A stretch of 64,000 nucleotides of DNA from Enterobacter cloacae (GTDB lineage: Bacteria; Pseudomonadota; Gammaproteobacteria; Enterobacterales; Enterobacteriaceae), in NCBI RefSeq assembly GCF_013375935.1, contig NZ_CP056117.1, positions 3,348,001 through 3,412,000 on the forward strand, written 5' to 3'. A model generated the notes under the pieces. That model did no database searches and was not told where the DNA came from. It saw nothing but the letters and a program-made list of their open reading frames with translations. How positions within the stretch are numbered: position 1 is the stretch's first letter; the number at the start of each line of letters is the position of its first letter. Below are positions 35,579-43,741 of this stretch, in pieces. Made by a program: the position numbers and the translations under genes.

Positions 35579-35587
35579 GGAGGCGCT

Positions 35588-36097
35588 ATGCGGGAACGAT
35601 TTCGTGACGTTTCGCCGGAAGACGCCGATCTTCAGCCCATTATCGTCGGGCTCTTCGGTGAGTACGCCGCTCGTTACGGCGACTACTTTTCAAAAGATGC
35701 AGAAGTCGAGCTGACGGAGTGGTACCTGGCGCCGCAGGGGCTGTTTATCGTGCTGGAGCGCGATGGCGAAATCATCGCTACCGGCGCTTATAAACCCTTC
35801 GACGAACGCACGGCAGAAATCAAGCGTATCTGGACGAATAAAACGCTGCGCCAGCAGGGGCTGGCCGCGCGCGTGGTACAGGAGCTGGAGCGCAGGGCGA
35901 TACTGGCGGGCTACAGCCACATTTACCTGACTACCGGGTTTCGTCAGCCGGAGGCGGTACGGCTTTATCTGAGTCAGGGGTATCAGCCGCAGTTCGATCT
36001 CAACCGCGATCCGGAAGAGTACAGCCAGCCGCCGTTCGATGGTCGGCTGCGCTTCACCAAGACGCTGATCCGCGAAGCGCTCAGCAAAACCGCATAA
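35588..36097 (+). CDS. GNAT N-acetyltransferase (YxeL/YtmI-like role)
   Basis: 169-residue GNAT protein. The acetyl-CoA loop is in KTLRQQGLAARVVQELERRA near residue 87, with YLTTGFRQPEAVRLYLSQGY after it. Lying between transporter and deacylase genes of this operon, it most likely N-acetylates the imported S-substituted cysteine before oxidation (inference from the Bacillus pathways). AAGGAGG ribosome site. Confidence 0.8.
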   Translation: MRERFRDVSPEDADLQPIIVGLFGEYAARYGDYFSKDAEVELTEWYLAPQGLFIVLERDGEIIATGAYKPFDERTAEIKRIWTNKTLRQQGLAARVVQELERRAILAGYSHIYLTTGFRQPEAVRLYLSQGYQPQFDLNRDPEEYSQPPFDGRLRFTKTLIREALSKTA

Positions 36098-36106
36098 GGA
36101 GCGACG

Positions 36107-37033
36107 ATGAGCAACGTTGAAACCATAAAAGTGGTCCCGGCACGTTATCCGCTGCGCACGGTCGGCGCTGCGGTGGCGCTGTTTGTGCTGGCGGTCGTGA
36201 TTCAGTCCGTGGCCTTTAATCCACGCTGGGAGTGGGCGGTATTTGCCCGCTGGTTCTTTGATCCGGTGATCCTTGAAGGTGTCGGTCAGACGCTGCTGCT
36301 CACGCTGATAGGCACCGTGCTGAGCATGGTGATTGGCGGCATGCTGGCGCTGGCGCGGCTCTCGTCATCCTGGCTGTTGAGCAGCCTGGCGTGGGGATAT
36401 ATCTGGCTTTTCCGCTCTCTGCCGCTGATCGTGGTGCTGATCGTTCTTTATAACTTTTCCTATCTCTACGACACGCTCTCTCTCGGCGTGCCTTTTACCG
36501 GCATTACCTGGGGTAGCTTTGAAACCATCAACGTTCTCGGGCAATTTTCTACCGCCGTTGTGGGACTGACGCTGGTGCAGAGCGCCTATACGGCAGAAAT
36601 TATCCGCGGGGGCTTCCTTGGGGTCGATCATGGTCAGTATGAGGCGGCGGCTGCGCTGGGTCTGCCGGCGTGGCGCCGCACCGTGCGGATTATTCTTCCG
36701 CAGGCGCTGCGCACCATTTTGCCGTCCGGGTTCAATGAAATCATCAGTCTCGCCAAAGGTACGGCGATGGTTTACGTGCTGGCGATGCCGGAGCTTTTCT
36801 ACACGATTCAGATGATCTACAACCGCACGCAGGAGGTCATTCCGCTGTTGATGGTGGGTGCCGTCTGGTACCTGGTGATTACCACCGTCCTGTCTGCCAT
36901 CCAGCACGTCGTTGAGCGTGGGCTCGCCCGCAGCGAGCGCCGCTCCGCCGTAAACCACAACCGGACTGCCAGCCGGACGCGTTCCGTTACCACCTCGCCA
37001 GCACAGGAGCCTGTTCATGCAAGCCTCTCCTGA
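36107..37033 (+). CDS. Amino-acid ABC transporter permease
   Basis: 308-residue inner-membrane permease of the HisMQ type. A first helix lies near 20-38, a ligand-gated core follows, and the EAA loop YEAAAALGLPAWRRTVRIILPQALRTILP sits near 180-208. The C-terminal tail of about 35 polar residues (RSERRSAVNHNRTASRTR...) is unusually long. A single permease gene suggests a homodimer. The end overlaps the ATPase start by 17 bases. Confidence 0.88.
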   Translation: MSNVETIKVVPARYPLRTVGAAVALFVLAVVIQSVAFNPRWEWAVFARWFFDPVILEGVGQTLLLTLIGTVLSMVIGGMLALARLSSSWLLSSLAWGYIWLFRSLPLIVVLIVLYNFSYLYDTLSLGVPFTGITWGSFETINVLGQFSTAVVGLTLVQSAYTAEIIRGGFLGVDHGQYEAAAALGLPAWRRTVRIILPQALRTILPSGFNEIISLAKGTAMVYVLAMPELFYTIQMIYNRTQEVIPLLMVGAVWYLVITTVLSAIQHVVERGLARSERRSAVNHNRTASRTRSVTTSPAQEPVHASLS

Positions 37034-37790
37034 AGGACACATTGCTATTACCGGCGTCAGCAAGTTTTTTGGCCGTCATAAAGCGCTCGATAACGTTACG
37101 CTTGAGATCCCGCCGGGTTCCGTCACGGTGATCCTCGGCCCATCCGGCTCGGGAAAATCGACGCTGCTGCGCACCATTAACCATCTGGAACGCGTGGATG
37201 AAGGCTTTATTCAGATTGACGGAGAGTATATTGGCTACCGCCGCCAGGGCGACAAACTTTACGAACTAAAGGAGAAAGAGATCATCAAACAGCGCGTTAA
37301 CGTGGGCTACGTGTTTCAGAACTTCAACCTTTTTCCGCATCTCACGGTGCTGGAAAACCTGATTGAGGCGCCCATCGCGCACAAGAAGCTCACCAGAAAG
37401 GCGGCTATAGCGCGCGCATACGGCCTGCTGGATGTAGTAGGGCTGCGCGATAAGGCCGATGCCTGGTCGCGTCACCTCTCCGGCGGACAGCAGCAGCGCA
37501 TTGCCATTGCCCGCGCGCTGGCGTTACGCCCCCGCGTGATGCTGTTTGATGAGCCCACCTCGGCGCTTGACCCGGAACTGGTTGGCGAAGTGCTGGACGT
37601 GATTAAAAAGCTGGCCCGTTCCGGCACTACGCTGGTGGTGGTCACCCATGAGATCGGCTTCGCCCGGGAAGTGGCGGACCAGGTGGTATTTATGGTCGAC
37701 GGAAAAATTGTGGAGCAGGGCAGCAGCGACGACGTCCTAAACCGACCGTCGCATCCGCGAACGCGCCAGTTTCTCTCAAAAGTGCTGTAA
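37017..37790 (+). CDS. Amino-acid ABC transporter ATPase (GlnQ type)
   Basis: 257-residue ABC ATPase. Walker A GPSGSGKST is near residue 41, the Q-loop YVFQNFNLFPHLTVLEN near 97, signature LSGGQQQR near 158 and Walker B VMLFDEPTSALD near 175, with the switch histidine in VVVTHEIGFA. Polar-amino-acid uptake family. Partner of the overlapping permease gene and of the two binding proteins. Confidence 0.92.
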   Translation: MQASPEGHIAITGVSKFFGRHKALDNVTLEIPPGSVTVILGPSGSGKSTLLRTINHLERVDEGFIQIDGEYIGYRRQGDKLYELKEKEIIKQRVNVGYVFQNFNLFPHLTVLENLIEAPIAHKKLTRKAAIARAYGLLDVVGLRDKADAWSRHLSGGQQQRIAIARALALRPRVMLFDEPTSALDPELVGEVLDVIKKLARSGTTLVVVTHEIGFAREVADQVVFMVDGKIVEQGSSDDVLNRPSHPRTRQFLSKVL

Positions 37791-37799
37791 GGAGCGCAG

Positions 37800-38687
37800 A
37801 TGAAATATAGACTTCTGGCGGGGCTGATCTTTACGACGGCGAGCCATGCCAGCATTGATGTAAAAGCCAATGAACAACCGCTGCCGGTGGCGGTTGATCC
37901 GCAGGCGGTGGCGAAAATTCCGGCGAACTATAAATTTGTTGAGCCAGGTACCCTCACGGTGGCAATTTCCGCCCTGAATTCACCGCCGCTGGCGCTGTTG
38001 GCCAGCGATAACCGCACCCGGATTGGCAGCGACCCGGATATCGCCCGGTTGCTGGCGGGCAGCCTGGGGCTGAAACTGAAGCTGGTGCCAACGGCGTGGG
38101 AAGACTGGCCGCTGGGGATCGCCTCCGGGCGCTATGACGTGGCGTTGGTGAATATCGCCGTCACCGAACAGCGCAAGGAGAAGTTCGATTTTGCGACCTA
38201 TCGCGTCGATTCGCTGGCTTTTTCGGTGAAATCCACCAGTAACGTACGGTCGATTTCCAGTGCGAAAGATCTGGCCGGTAAAAAGGTGATTGTCGGATCG
38301 GGCACCAATCAGGAACGTATTCTGCTCGGCTGGAACGAGGAGAATAAAAAGGCCGGACGCGAGCCTGCATTACCGGTTTATCTGACCGACGATGCCTCAG
38401 GCAATCTCTATATTCAGTCCGGCAGGGCGGACGTGTTCTTTGGACCGCAATCCGTATCGGCCTACAAGGCGGCGTTAACCGGCAAAACCCGCGTCGTGGG
38501 ATTAGGGCCGAAGAAAGCCTACGTCGCCACCACCACCAAAAAAGGGACCGGGCTGGTGTACGCGCTGCAGGCTGCGCTGGACGGTGCGATTAAGCGCGGG
38601 GACTATCAAAACGCGCTGGCGCGCTGGGGGGAGGCGGGCGAAGCGGTGACCAGCTCGGAGGTTAACCCGCACGGGATAACCTACTAA
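37800..38687 (+). CDS. Periplasmic polar-amino-acid-type binding protein, second copy
   Basis: 295-residue SBP_bac_3 protein, last gene of the operon, ten bases after the ATPase gene with an AAGGAG ribosome site. Paralogue of the 34646 gene (shared SLGLKLKLVPTAWEDWPLG, RKEKFDFATYR, VGSGTNQERILL). The signal region MKYRLLAGLIFTTASHASIDVKA is shorter and less typical. Two binding proteins for one transporter suggest two related ligands, as with TcyJ/TcyK in Bacillus. Confidence 0.87.
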   Translation: MKYRLLAGLIFTTASHASIDVKANEQPLPVAVDPQAVAKIPANYKFVEPGTLTVAISALNSPPLALLASDNRTRIGSDPDIARLLAGSLGLKLKLVPTAWEDWPLGIASGRYDVALVNIAVTEQRKEKFDFATYRVDSLAFSVKSTSNVRSISSAKDLAGKKVIVGSGTNQERILLGWNEENKKAGREPALPVYLTDDASGNLYIQSGRADVFFGPQSVSAYKAALTGKTRVVGLGPKKAYVATTTKKGTGLVYALQAALDGAIKRGDYQNALARWGEAGEAVTSSEVNPHGITY

Positions 38688-38695
38688 TGGTGCTC

Positions 38696-38822
38696 TATAC
38701 CCTAAATAATTCGAGTTGCAGGAAGGCGGCAAGGGAACCAATCCCCGGGAGCGTACATAAGTACGTGACTGGGGTGAGTGAATGCAGCCAACGCACCTGC
38801 AACTTGAAGTATGACGGGTATA
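38696..38822. repeat. ERIC element (127 bp)
   Basis: Complete enterobacterial repetitive intergenic consensus. It is bounded by TATACCC (38696-38702) and GGGTATA (38816-38822). The subterminal arms GAGTTGCAGG / CCTGCAACTT and a core resembling the classic ERIC primer sites (CCCCGGGAGCGTACATAAGT, then GTGACTGGGGTGAG) are visible. The length of 127 bp equals the family's canonical size. It begins 9 bases after the operon's last stop. Confidence 0.93.
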
Positions 38823-38853
38823 CACTTAGGGTTTTCATCCCTGAGGAGGCAAC

Positions 38854-39471
38854 ATGATTAAACTCTATGGCGTACCCGGCTGGGGCTCGGCAATCAGTGA
38901 AGTGATGCTGACCCTGGCAGACATCCCTTATCAGTTTATCAACGTGGACGGGTTTGACCGGCCAGGCCCGCAGCGCGAGCTGCTGATAAAACTCAACCCG
39001 CTGTGCCAGGTGCCGACGCTGGAGCTGGAAAACGGTACGATCGTGACGGAAACCGCGGCGATCGCTCTGATGGTGCTCGATCGATGCCCCGACCTGGCGC
39101 CGCCCGTGGGGCAGGCCGAGCGCCAGCAGTTTCAGCGCCTGCTTATCTGGTTTGTTGCCAACGTCTATCCCACGTTTACCTACGCAGATTATCCGGAGCG
39201 CTGGGTGCCTGACGCGCCGGAACAGCTGAAGAAAAACTGCATCGAGTACCGCAAATCTCTCTATCTGTGGTTCGACGCTCAGCTCAGCGCCTCGCCCTTT
39301 GCCCTTGGCGAACGGTTGACGCTGCTTGACGCGTATATTGCCGTCGCGCGCACCTGGGGGCCGCGTCATGAGTGGTTCGCTGCCAACACGCCCGCTATCA
39401 CGTCAGTTGCGGATGCGGTCTGTGCGTTACCTCAACTGCACAAGGTGCTAAAAGCTAACGACATTATCTGA
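38854..39471 (+). CDS. Glutathione S-transferase family protein
   Basis: 205-residue GST-like protein. The N-terminal thioredoxin-like domain opens IKLYGVPGWGSAISEVML and includes the cis-proline segment QVPTLELENG and the glutathione-contact ETAAI near residue 68. The helical domain is C-terminal. It starts 31 bases after the ERIC element with GAGGAGG upstream. The substrate is unknown; proximity to a thiol-salvage operon is suggestive only. Confidence 0.85.
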   Translation: MIKLYGVPGWGSAISEVMLTLADIPYQFINVDGFDRPGPQRELLIKLNPLCQVPTLELENGTIVTETAAIALMVLDRCPDLAPPVGQAERQQFQRLLIWFVANVYPTFTYADYPERWVPDAPEQLKKNCIEYRKSLYLWFDAQLSASPFALGERLTLLDAYIAVARTWGPRHEWFAANTPAITSVADAVCALPQLHKVLKANDII

Positions 39472-39509
39472 TAACGTTGAAAGCTCACATCATATAAGGA
39501 AGCCTGCAC

Positions 39510-39740
39510 ATGCCACACGTTGATATCAAATGTTTTCCACGCGATCTGAATGACGAACAAAAAACGGCGCTGGCGGCGGATATCGCCGAAGCGATCGCCC
39601 GTCATCTGAACAGTAAAGATCGCTCAATCTCCGTGGCGCTTCAGGAGGTTCAGGAAGCTGACTGGAAGGCGCAGGTCTGGGATACCGAGATCGGCCCGAA
39701 ACTGGATCAACTGATTAAGAAGCCCGGCTATTCTATGTAA
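39510..39740 (+). CDS. pptA: Tautomerase PptA
   Basis: 76-residue 4-oxalocrotonate tautomerase-family protein with catalytic Pro-1 after Met removal ([13 protein letters not shown]). E. coli PptA (YdcE) is 77 residues and acts on phenylpyruvate-type enols in vitro; the physiological substrate is unclear. It has a strong AAGGAAG ribosome site and follows the GST gene by 38 bases, so the two may be co-transcribed. Confidence 0.9.
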   Translation: MPHVDIKCFPRDLNDEQKTALAADIAEAIARHLNSKDRSISVALQEVQEADWKAQVWDTEIGPKLDQLIKKPGYSM

Positions 39741-39747
39741 CTTGCTT

Positions 39748-39772
39748 GCCGGGCGGTGCAATATCACCCGGC
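39748..39772. repeat. REP-like hairpin after pptA
   Basis: GCCGGG (39748-39753) pairs with CCCGGC (39767-39772), with a GGTG/CACC extension inside. GC-rich REP-type palindrome; may act as transcript end for pptA. Confidence 0.55.
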
Positions 39773-39923
39773 GATACCCGCCTTAATTTCCTATCGCAAA
39801 AATCGATAATAAAAACCATAACGATTCCGCTACAATCCCCCACCCGAACAATATCCGTTAAATCAGCAGGTAAGCACTGCAACAGCACTACGATAAGTAC
39901 ATTAGTAAAAGGATAATTTTCTC

Positions 39924-40923
39924 ATGACAAAATTACCTGAGTTTTCACTCGCCTTTTTGCATCCTCGTTACTGGCTCAGCTGGGCCGGCATTGCAGCGCT
40001 CTGGTGCACGGTACAGCTACCGTATCCGCTACTGTTAAAAACGGGTCACGGACTTGGCCGGCTGGCCATGCGCCTGCTTCCACGCCGCGTGGAGATAGCC
40101 AGACGTAATCTGGAGCTTTGCTTTCCGGACATGAACGACGAGGCGCGCGCGTTTACTTGAGCGTAATTTTGAATCGGTCGGGATGGGCGTCATCGAAACG
40201 GGTATCGCCTGGTTCTGGCCAGACCGGCGCGTGCGCAAATACTTTAGCGTGACCGGCTACGAGCACATGGAACAGGCGAGGGCGCAAGGCAGGGGCGTGG
40301 TGCTTATTGGCATGCATTTTCTGACGCTTGAGCTGGGCGCGCGCATCTTTGGCATGCTTAATGCGGGAATTGGTGTATATCGTCCCAACAATAATGCGCT
40401 GCTCGACTGGCTACAGACGCGCGGTCGTCTGCGCTCCAATAAAACCATGCTCGACCGCTACGATCTGAAGGGCATGATCCGCGCGCTTAAGCAAAATGAG
40501 ATCCTGTGGTATGCCCCGGATCACGACTACGGCAAAACCAACAGCGTGTTCGTGCCGTTTTTTGCCGTCCCGGATGCCGCGACCACCGCCGGTAGCTATA
40601 TGCTGGTCAAAAGCGCGAGACCGGCCGTGATCCCGTTCGTACCGCGCAGAAAAGCAGACGGCAAAGGGTACGAGCTGATTATTCTGGACGATATCAGCGA
40701 TGACCTACAGGGAGGCGATAAAGCATCAGTGGCTACGCAGATGAACAGGGCGATTGAGCGTGCGGTAATGATGGCGCCCGAGCAATATATGTGGCTGCAC
40801 CGTCGCTTCAAAACGCGTCCAGAGGGGCAACCGGACCGGTATGCGCGAAAAAAACAGGTCCAATCCTCAGCCAGAACCTTCTCTGCCAGCGATATGTCGG
40901 ATCGGTCGAGTATCCAGCAGTAG
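39924..40923 (+). pseudogene. lpxL: LpxL-type lauroyl acyltransferase paralogue, frameshifted
   Basis: Lipid A secondary acyltransferase (acyl-ACP to Kdo2-lipid IVA, inner membrane) split by a frameshift. 39924-40160 encodes residues 1-78, [20 protein letters not shown]...[11 protein letters not shown], then hits TGA. The frame resumes as [12 protein letters not shown] and continues through the active-site HFLTLE motif, YRPNNN, DHDYG and [18 protein letters not shown] to 40923. Alignment with E. coli LpxL spacing implies loss of two bases in the GCGCGCGCG tract at 40143-40151. The rest is intact, with about 27 extra C-terminal residues. It is closer to LpxL than to LpxP and probably an accessory copy. 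Slippage could restore the frame. Confidence 0.85.
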
Positions 40924-41004
40924 CAAAGGGGGCGGATGCCGTCGCGCTCCGCCCTTTATAAAACCGGCGGCGCTGGATAGAATTACCGCATCCACCTTGT
41001 CGGG

Positions 41005-41649
41005 ATGCAAAATATGACCGGAAGAGTCGACTATCACCTTGAAAAATATCTCCTCACCGAAGCGGCAGAGCCGGAGCGTCTGACCCGCCAGTGGGCGGAA
41101 GTGATGCGCGAGTGTCGCGAGCAGAAGTCCGGTGCGGAAGAGCGTTTGCGTCTCGCGCTGCTGAATGTGGATTATGTAACCAGCTTTGAGCTTCCCTTCC
41201 GGTTACTCCTCACCCGCGCCCCGCAGCTGATTGACGGGATAAGAAATGAGTTTCAGCTCAGCCAAAAAAATGTCCTGTTCAACGGCAGGCGGTTTGGCTG
41301 CGTCTACAGCCTTAAAAAAGACCTTGAAGGCGTTCCTGACGAATTTACCTATCACCTGAAAACGCGGATCCAGCGAAGCGATAGCGCAGGCGGAAGTGAA
41401 GTACCTTACCGGCAAATCGCCCAGCAGGTGAAAGCCCCCAGGGAACGACTCAGGCTGGCACTCGAAAATGGGCTATCCGTAACGGCGCTCGACGGGCTTT
41501 TCTGGTTTGGCATTCAGCGCATCGCGGCCGACGTGCAGAGGCTAAGGAAAACGGGCGTGAGGATAGTGACGTCGGAGACGGAGGTGTTTGATACGCTGAC
41601 GATGACAACCCGGCGGATCCCGGTCTATAGTCTGAGTCCTGCGGAATGA
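41005..41649 (+). CDS. Protein of unknown function with two winged-helix-like repeats
   Basis: 214-residue soluble protein that I do not recognise by name. Residues 45-103 (start EERLRLAL, end VYSL) and 146-210 (start RERLRLAL, end VYSL) are two copies of one unit. The second has the look of the small winged-helix domain found in phage regulators (SVTALDGLFWFGIQRIAADVQRLRKTG). The linker 104-145 is charged. It is probably a DNA-binding protein (inference). Start could be 41005 or 41014; the second has GGGA at usable spacing. It stands alone, ending in a terminator shared with a convergent gene. Confidence 0.7.
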   Translation: MQNMTGRVDYHLEKYLLTEAAEPERLTRQWAEVMRECREQKSGAEERLRLALLNVDYVTSFELPFRLLLTRAPQLIDGIRNEFQLSQKNVLFNGRRFGCVYSLKKDLEGVPDEFTYHLKTRIQRSDSAGGSEVPYRQIAQQVKAPRERLRLALENGLSVTALDGLFWFGIQRIAADVQRLRKTGVRIVTSETEVFDTLTMTTRRIPVYSLSPAE

Positions 41650-41750
41650 GCCTCAGTCTATGACCTGTCGCGGTCCTATGAGAAGGCAAAAATAGCGGCA
41701 ATCTTTTTCTCAGATATACCGTGCTTCAGTAACGCTTTCAGTGACATTAA

Positions 41751-41774
41751 GCCCCTAAAAAGAGGGGCGTTTTC
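41751..41774 (+). terminator. Terminator after the duplicated winged-helix gene
   Basis: GCCCCT / AGGGGC hairpin followed by GTTTTC, between convergent genes. Confidence 0.75.
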
Positions 41775-41785
41775 ATGCGACGACG

Positions 41786-42262
41786 CTATTCAGCAAATGC
41801 CCGCAACGCGTCGCCATCAAGACGATAGCGTACCCATTCGGACTGCGGTACAGCGCCGATGCTCAGATAAAAATCAATGGCAGACTGGTTCCAGTCAAGC
41901 ACGCTCCACTCCAGGCGGCCGCAGTGACGTTCCACCGCGCATTGCGCGATCTTTTTCAGCAGTGCTTTCCCCGCGCCCCTGCTGCGGTATTCCGGAGAGA
42001 CGTACAAATCTTCCATATAGATGCCGTTACGGCCAAGCCAGGTGGAATAGCTGGTGAAGAAAACGGCATACCCGACGGCGTGGCCTGCGTATTCGGCGAT
42101 CAGCGCTTCGGTTTTACCGTCCGCGCCAAACAGCGTTTTGCGGATCTCGTCCGGCGTGGTGACCACTTCTTCCGGCGCTTTTTCATAGACCGCGAGTTCG
42201 TAAATCATATCGTAAATTGCCGCTGCATCTTCAGGCCGCGCCTGACGGATCGTGATGCTCAT
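41786..42262 (-). CDS. GNAT acetyltransferase, diamine-acetyltransferase-like
   Basis: 158-residue GNAT enzyme. The N-terminus MSITIRQARPEDAAAIYDMIYELAVYEK, the YMEDLYVSPEYRSRGAGKALL acetyl-CoA loop near residue 88 and the LDWNQSAIDFY segment resemble the spermidine/spermine (SSAT-like) acetyltransferase group. The substrate is not certain; polyamines or thialysine are usual in this group. Start follows AAAGGGA. Confidence 0.82.
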   Translation of the reverse strand: MSITIRQARPEDAAAIYDMIYELAVYEKAPEEVVTTPDEIRKTLFGADGKTEALIAEYAGHAVGYAVFFTSYSTWLGRNGIYMEDLYVSPEYRSRGAGKALLKKIAQCAVERHCGRLEWSVLDWNQSAIDFYLSIGAVPQSEWVRYRLDGDALRAFAE

Positions 42263-42347
42263 TGGTGTCCCTTTATCTTTGTATGTGGTTGATGAGGCTA
42301 AGCATAAAGGGTAATGTCAGAAGAATTAAGTGCAATGAAATCAACGA

Positions 42348-43280
42348 ATGATGAATATTATGCATCCGGCCTTACGTCGCCTTGATTTAAACCTCCTGCC
42401 GGTTTTTGACGCAATTTATCGCCACAGCTCCGTTCGTCTGGCGGCAGACGAGCTGGCGATGAGCACCTCGGCGCTCAGCCATGCCCTGTCACGGCTGCGC
42501 GTTTCGCTCAACGATCCGCTGTTCTACCGGGAGGGGCATCGGATGTGTCCCAGCGTCTATGCCACGCAGCTTGCGCCCGTTATTGCATCGGCCCTGAAAT
42601 ATCTCGACCAGGAGCTGTCGCCGCAGCCGGAGTTTGATCCTGCCGTGAGTACGGCGTGTTTACAGATCGCGATAACGGACTTTACCGCGTTCTGCATCTT
42701 CCCTGCGCTTATGAATACGCTTCAGCATGCGGCGCCTGGCCTGCGTCTGGAATTACGTTATCTGCCGCACAGCCCGGCGTTGACGGAATTACTGGCAGGA
42801 GAGGTGGATCTGGCCCTGGGATTCAGCACCACCGGAGATCTCCGGTATCCGGAGCTGGAAGAGATTAGCTGGTTCGCGGATGAGTATGTCGTGATTAGCA
42901 ACGCGAGCCGGAGCGCGCTGACGCTGGAGGATTATCTCGCCGCACGGCATCTTGTGGTCACGCCGTGGAACGAGAAGCAGGGGGTGCTGGATTTGCAGCT
43001 TGAACGCATGGGCTATACCCGACACATTGCGATCAAAACCCCGTCCATGCTCAGCGCCCCGTTTGTGATTGCAGAAAGCGATCTGCTGATGGCATTGCCT
43101 CGATTCGCCGCTGAAAAGCTGCTGCCAGCGACAAACATCAAGATTTTTCCTTTGCCGTTCCACATCAGCCCGTTTGAAGTGAAGATTTATTCGCACAAGC
43201 GCAGCGGTAAGCGAGGCGTCACGAACTGGCTAAAAGCCACGCTGCGCGCGCTGGGCGAAGGGCTTCGGTCAGCGCGCTGA
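42348..43280 (+). CDS. LysR-family transcriptional regulator
   Basis: 310-residue LysR regulator. The helix-turn-helix is near residues 10-68 (LDLNLLPVFDAIYRHSSVRLAADELAMSTSALSHALSRLR). The periplasmic-binding-type effector domain is C-terminal. Several in-frame ATGs (42348, 42351, 42360) precede LRRLDLNLL and no ribosome site decides between them. Its last 12 bases overlap the end of the convergent ArsR gene, so the two mRNAs are complementary at their 3' ends. Target unknown. Confidence 0.87.
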   Translation: MMNIMHPALRRLDLNLLPVFDAIYRHSSVRLAADELAMSTSALSHALSRLRVSLNDPLFYREGHRMCPSVYATQLAPVIASALKYLDQELSPQPEFDPAVSTACLQIAITDFTAFCIFPALMNTLQHAAPGLRLELRYLPHSPALTELLAGEVDLALGFSTTGDLRYPELEEISWFADEYVVISNASRSALTLEDYLAARHLVVTPWNEKQGVLDLQLERMGYTRHIAIKTPSMLSAPFVIAESDLLMALPRFAAEKLLPATNIKIFPLPFHISPFEVKIYSHKRSGKRGVTNWLKATLRALGEGLRSAR

Positions 43281-43580
43281 TGATTCCGACTGTAACAGGA
43301 TTGCCATCAGCCCCGGAAAGCGGGCATCCAGATCTTCTCTTCGCAGTGAAATCATATTTTCGCGCCCCTGCGGGCGCTGCCAGATCACGCCGCTGTCGCG
43401 CAGCACGCGCCAGTGGTGGGTCATGGTGGATTTCACCACATCTTCCGGCCGCAGGGCGTTGCAGCTCAGTTCGCGGCCGTCGGCCAGCCGACGGATAATC
43501 GCCAGCCGCAGCGGATTGCCGAGGGCAAACAGCACATTTTCCAGCAGTATTTGTTCAGGTTCGGGGTGGTTTGGAATCAT
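43269..43580 (-). CDS. ArsR-family winged-helix regulator
   Basis: 103-residue regulator. The HTH lies at about residues 20-85 (FALGNPLRLAIIRRLADGRELSCNALRPEDVVKSTMTHHWRVLRDSGVI). The only cysteine, in ELSCNAL, leaves no clear metal site, so another ligand is likely. The start at 43580 follows AGGAAAA. It is divergent from the EF-G paralogue with 161 bases between, including an inverted repeat. It therefore probably represses that gene and itself. Confidence 0.87.
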   Translation of the reverse strand: MIPNHPEPEQILLENVLFALGNPLRLAIIRRLADGRELSCNALRPEDVVKSTMTHHWRVLRDSGVIWQRPQGRENMISLRREDLDARFPGLMAILLQSESSAR

Positions 43581-43639
43581 CGTTTTCCTGCGTCTCACGT
43601 CAGATTGAGCTATATCAACAATAGGTCAACCGTTAAAAA

Positions 43640-43672
43640 ATAGTTCGATAATACTCGTACAATAGGACTATT
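43640..43672. promoter_or_regulatory. Candidate ArsR operator between the regulator and EF-G paralogue
   Basis: ATAGTTC (43640-43646) and GGACTAT (43665-43671) form inverted arms. Inside the right arm AATAGGACTATT (43661-43672) is itself palindromic. Its position before both divergent genes suits an ArsR site. Confidence 0.45.
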
Positions 43673-43741
43673 ATAACAAACGAACGAACACGCGACCATC
43701 CCGGTCGTCACACATCAGTCATTATGACTTAAGGAAATATC

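Noticed and set aside
40183-40923. Separate acyltransferase gene starting at 40183
   Set aside because: It lacks the N-terminal membrane helix and aligns as the continuation of the upstream lpxL fragment after a frameshift.
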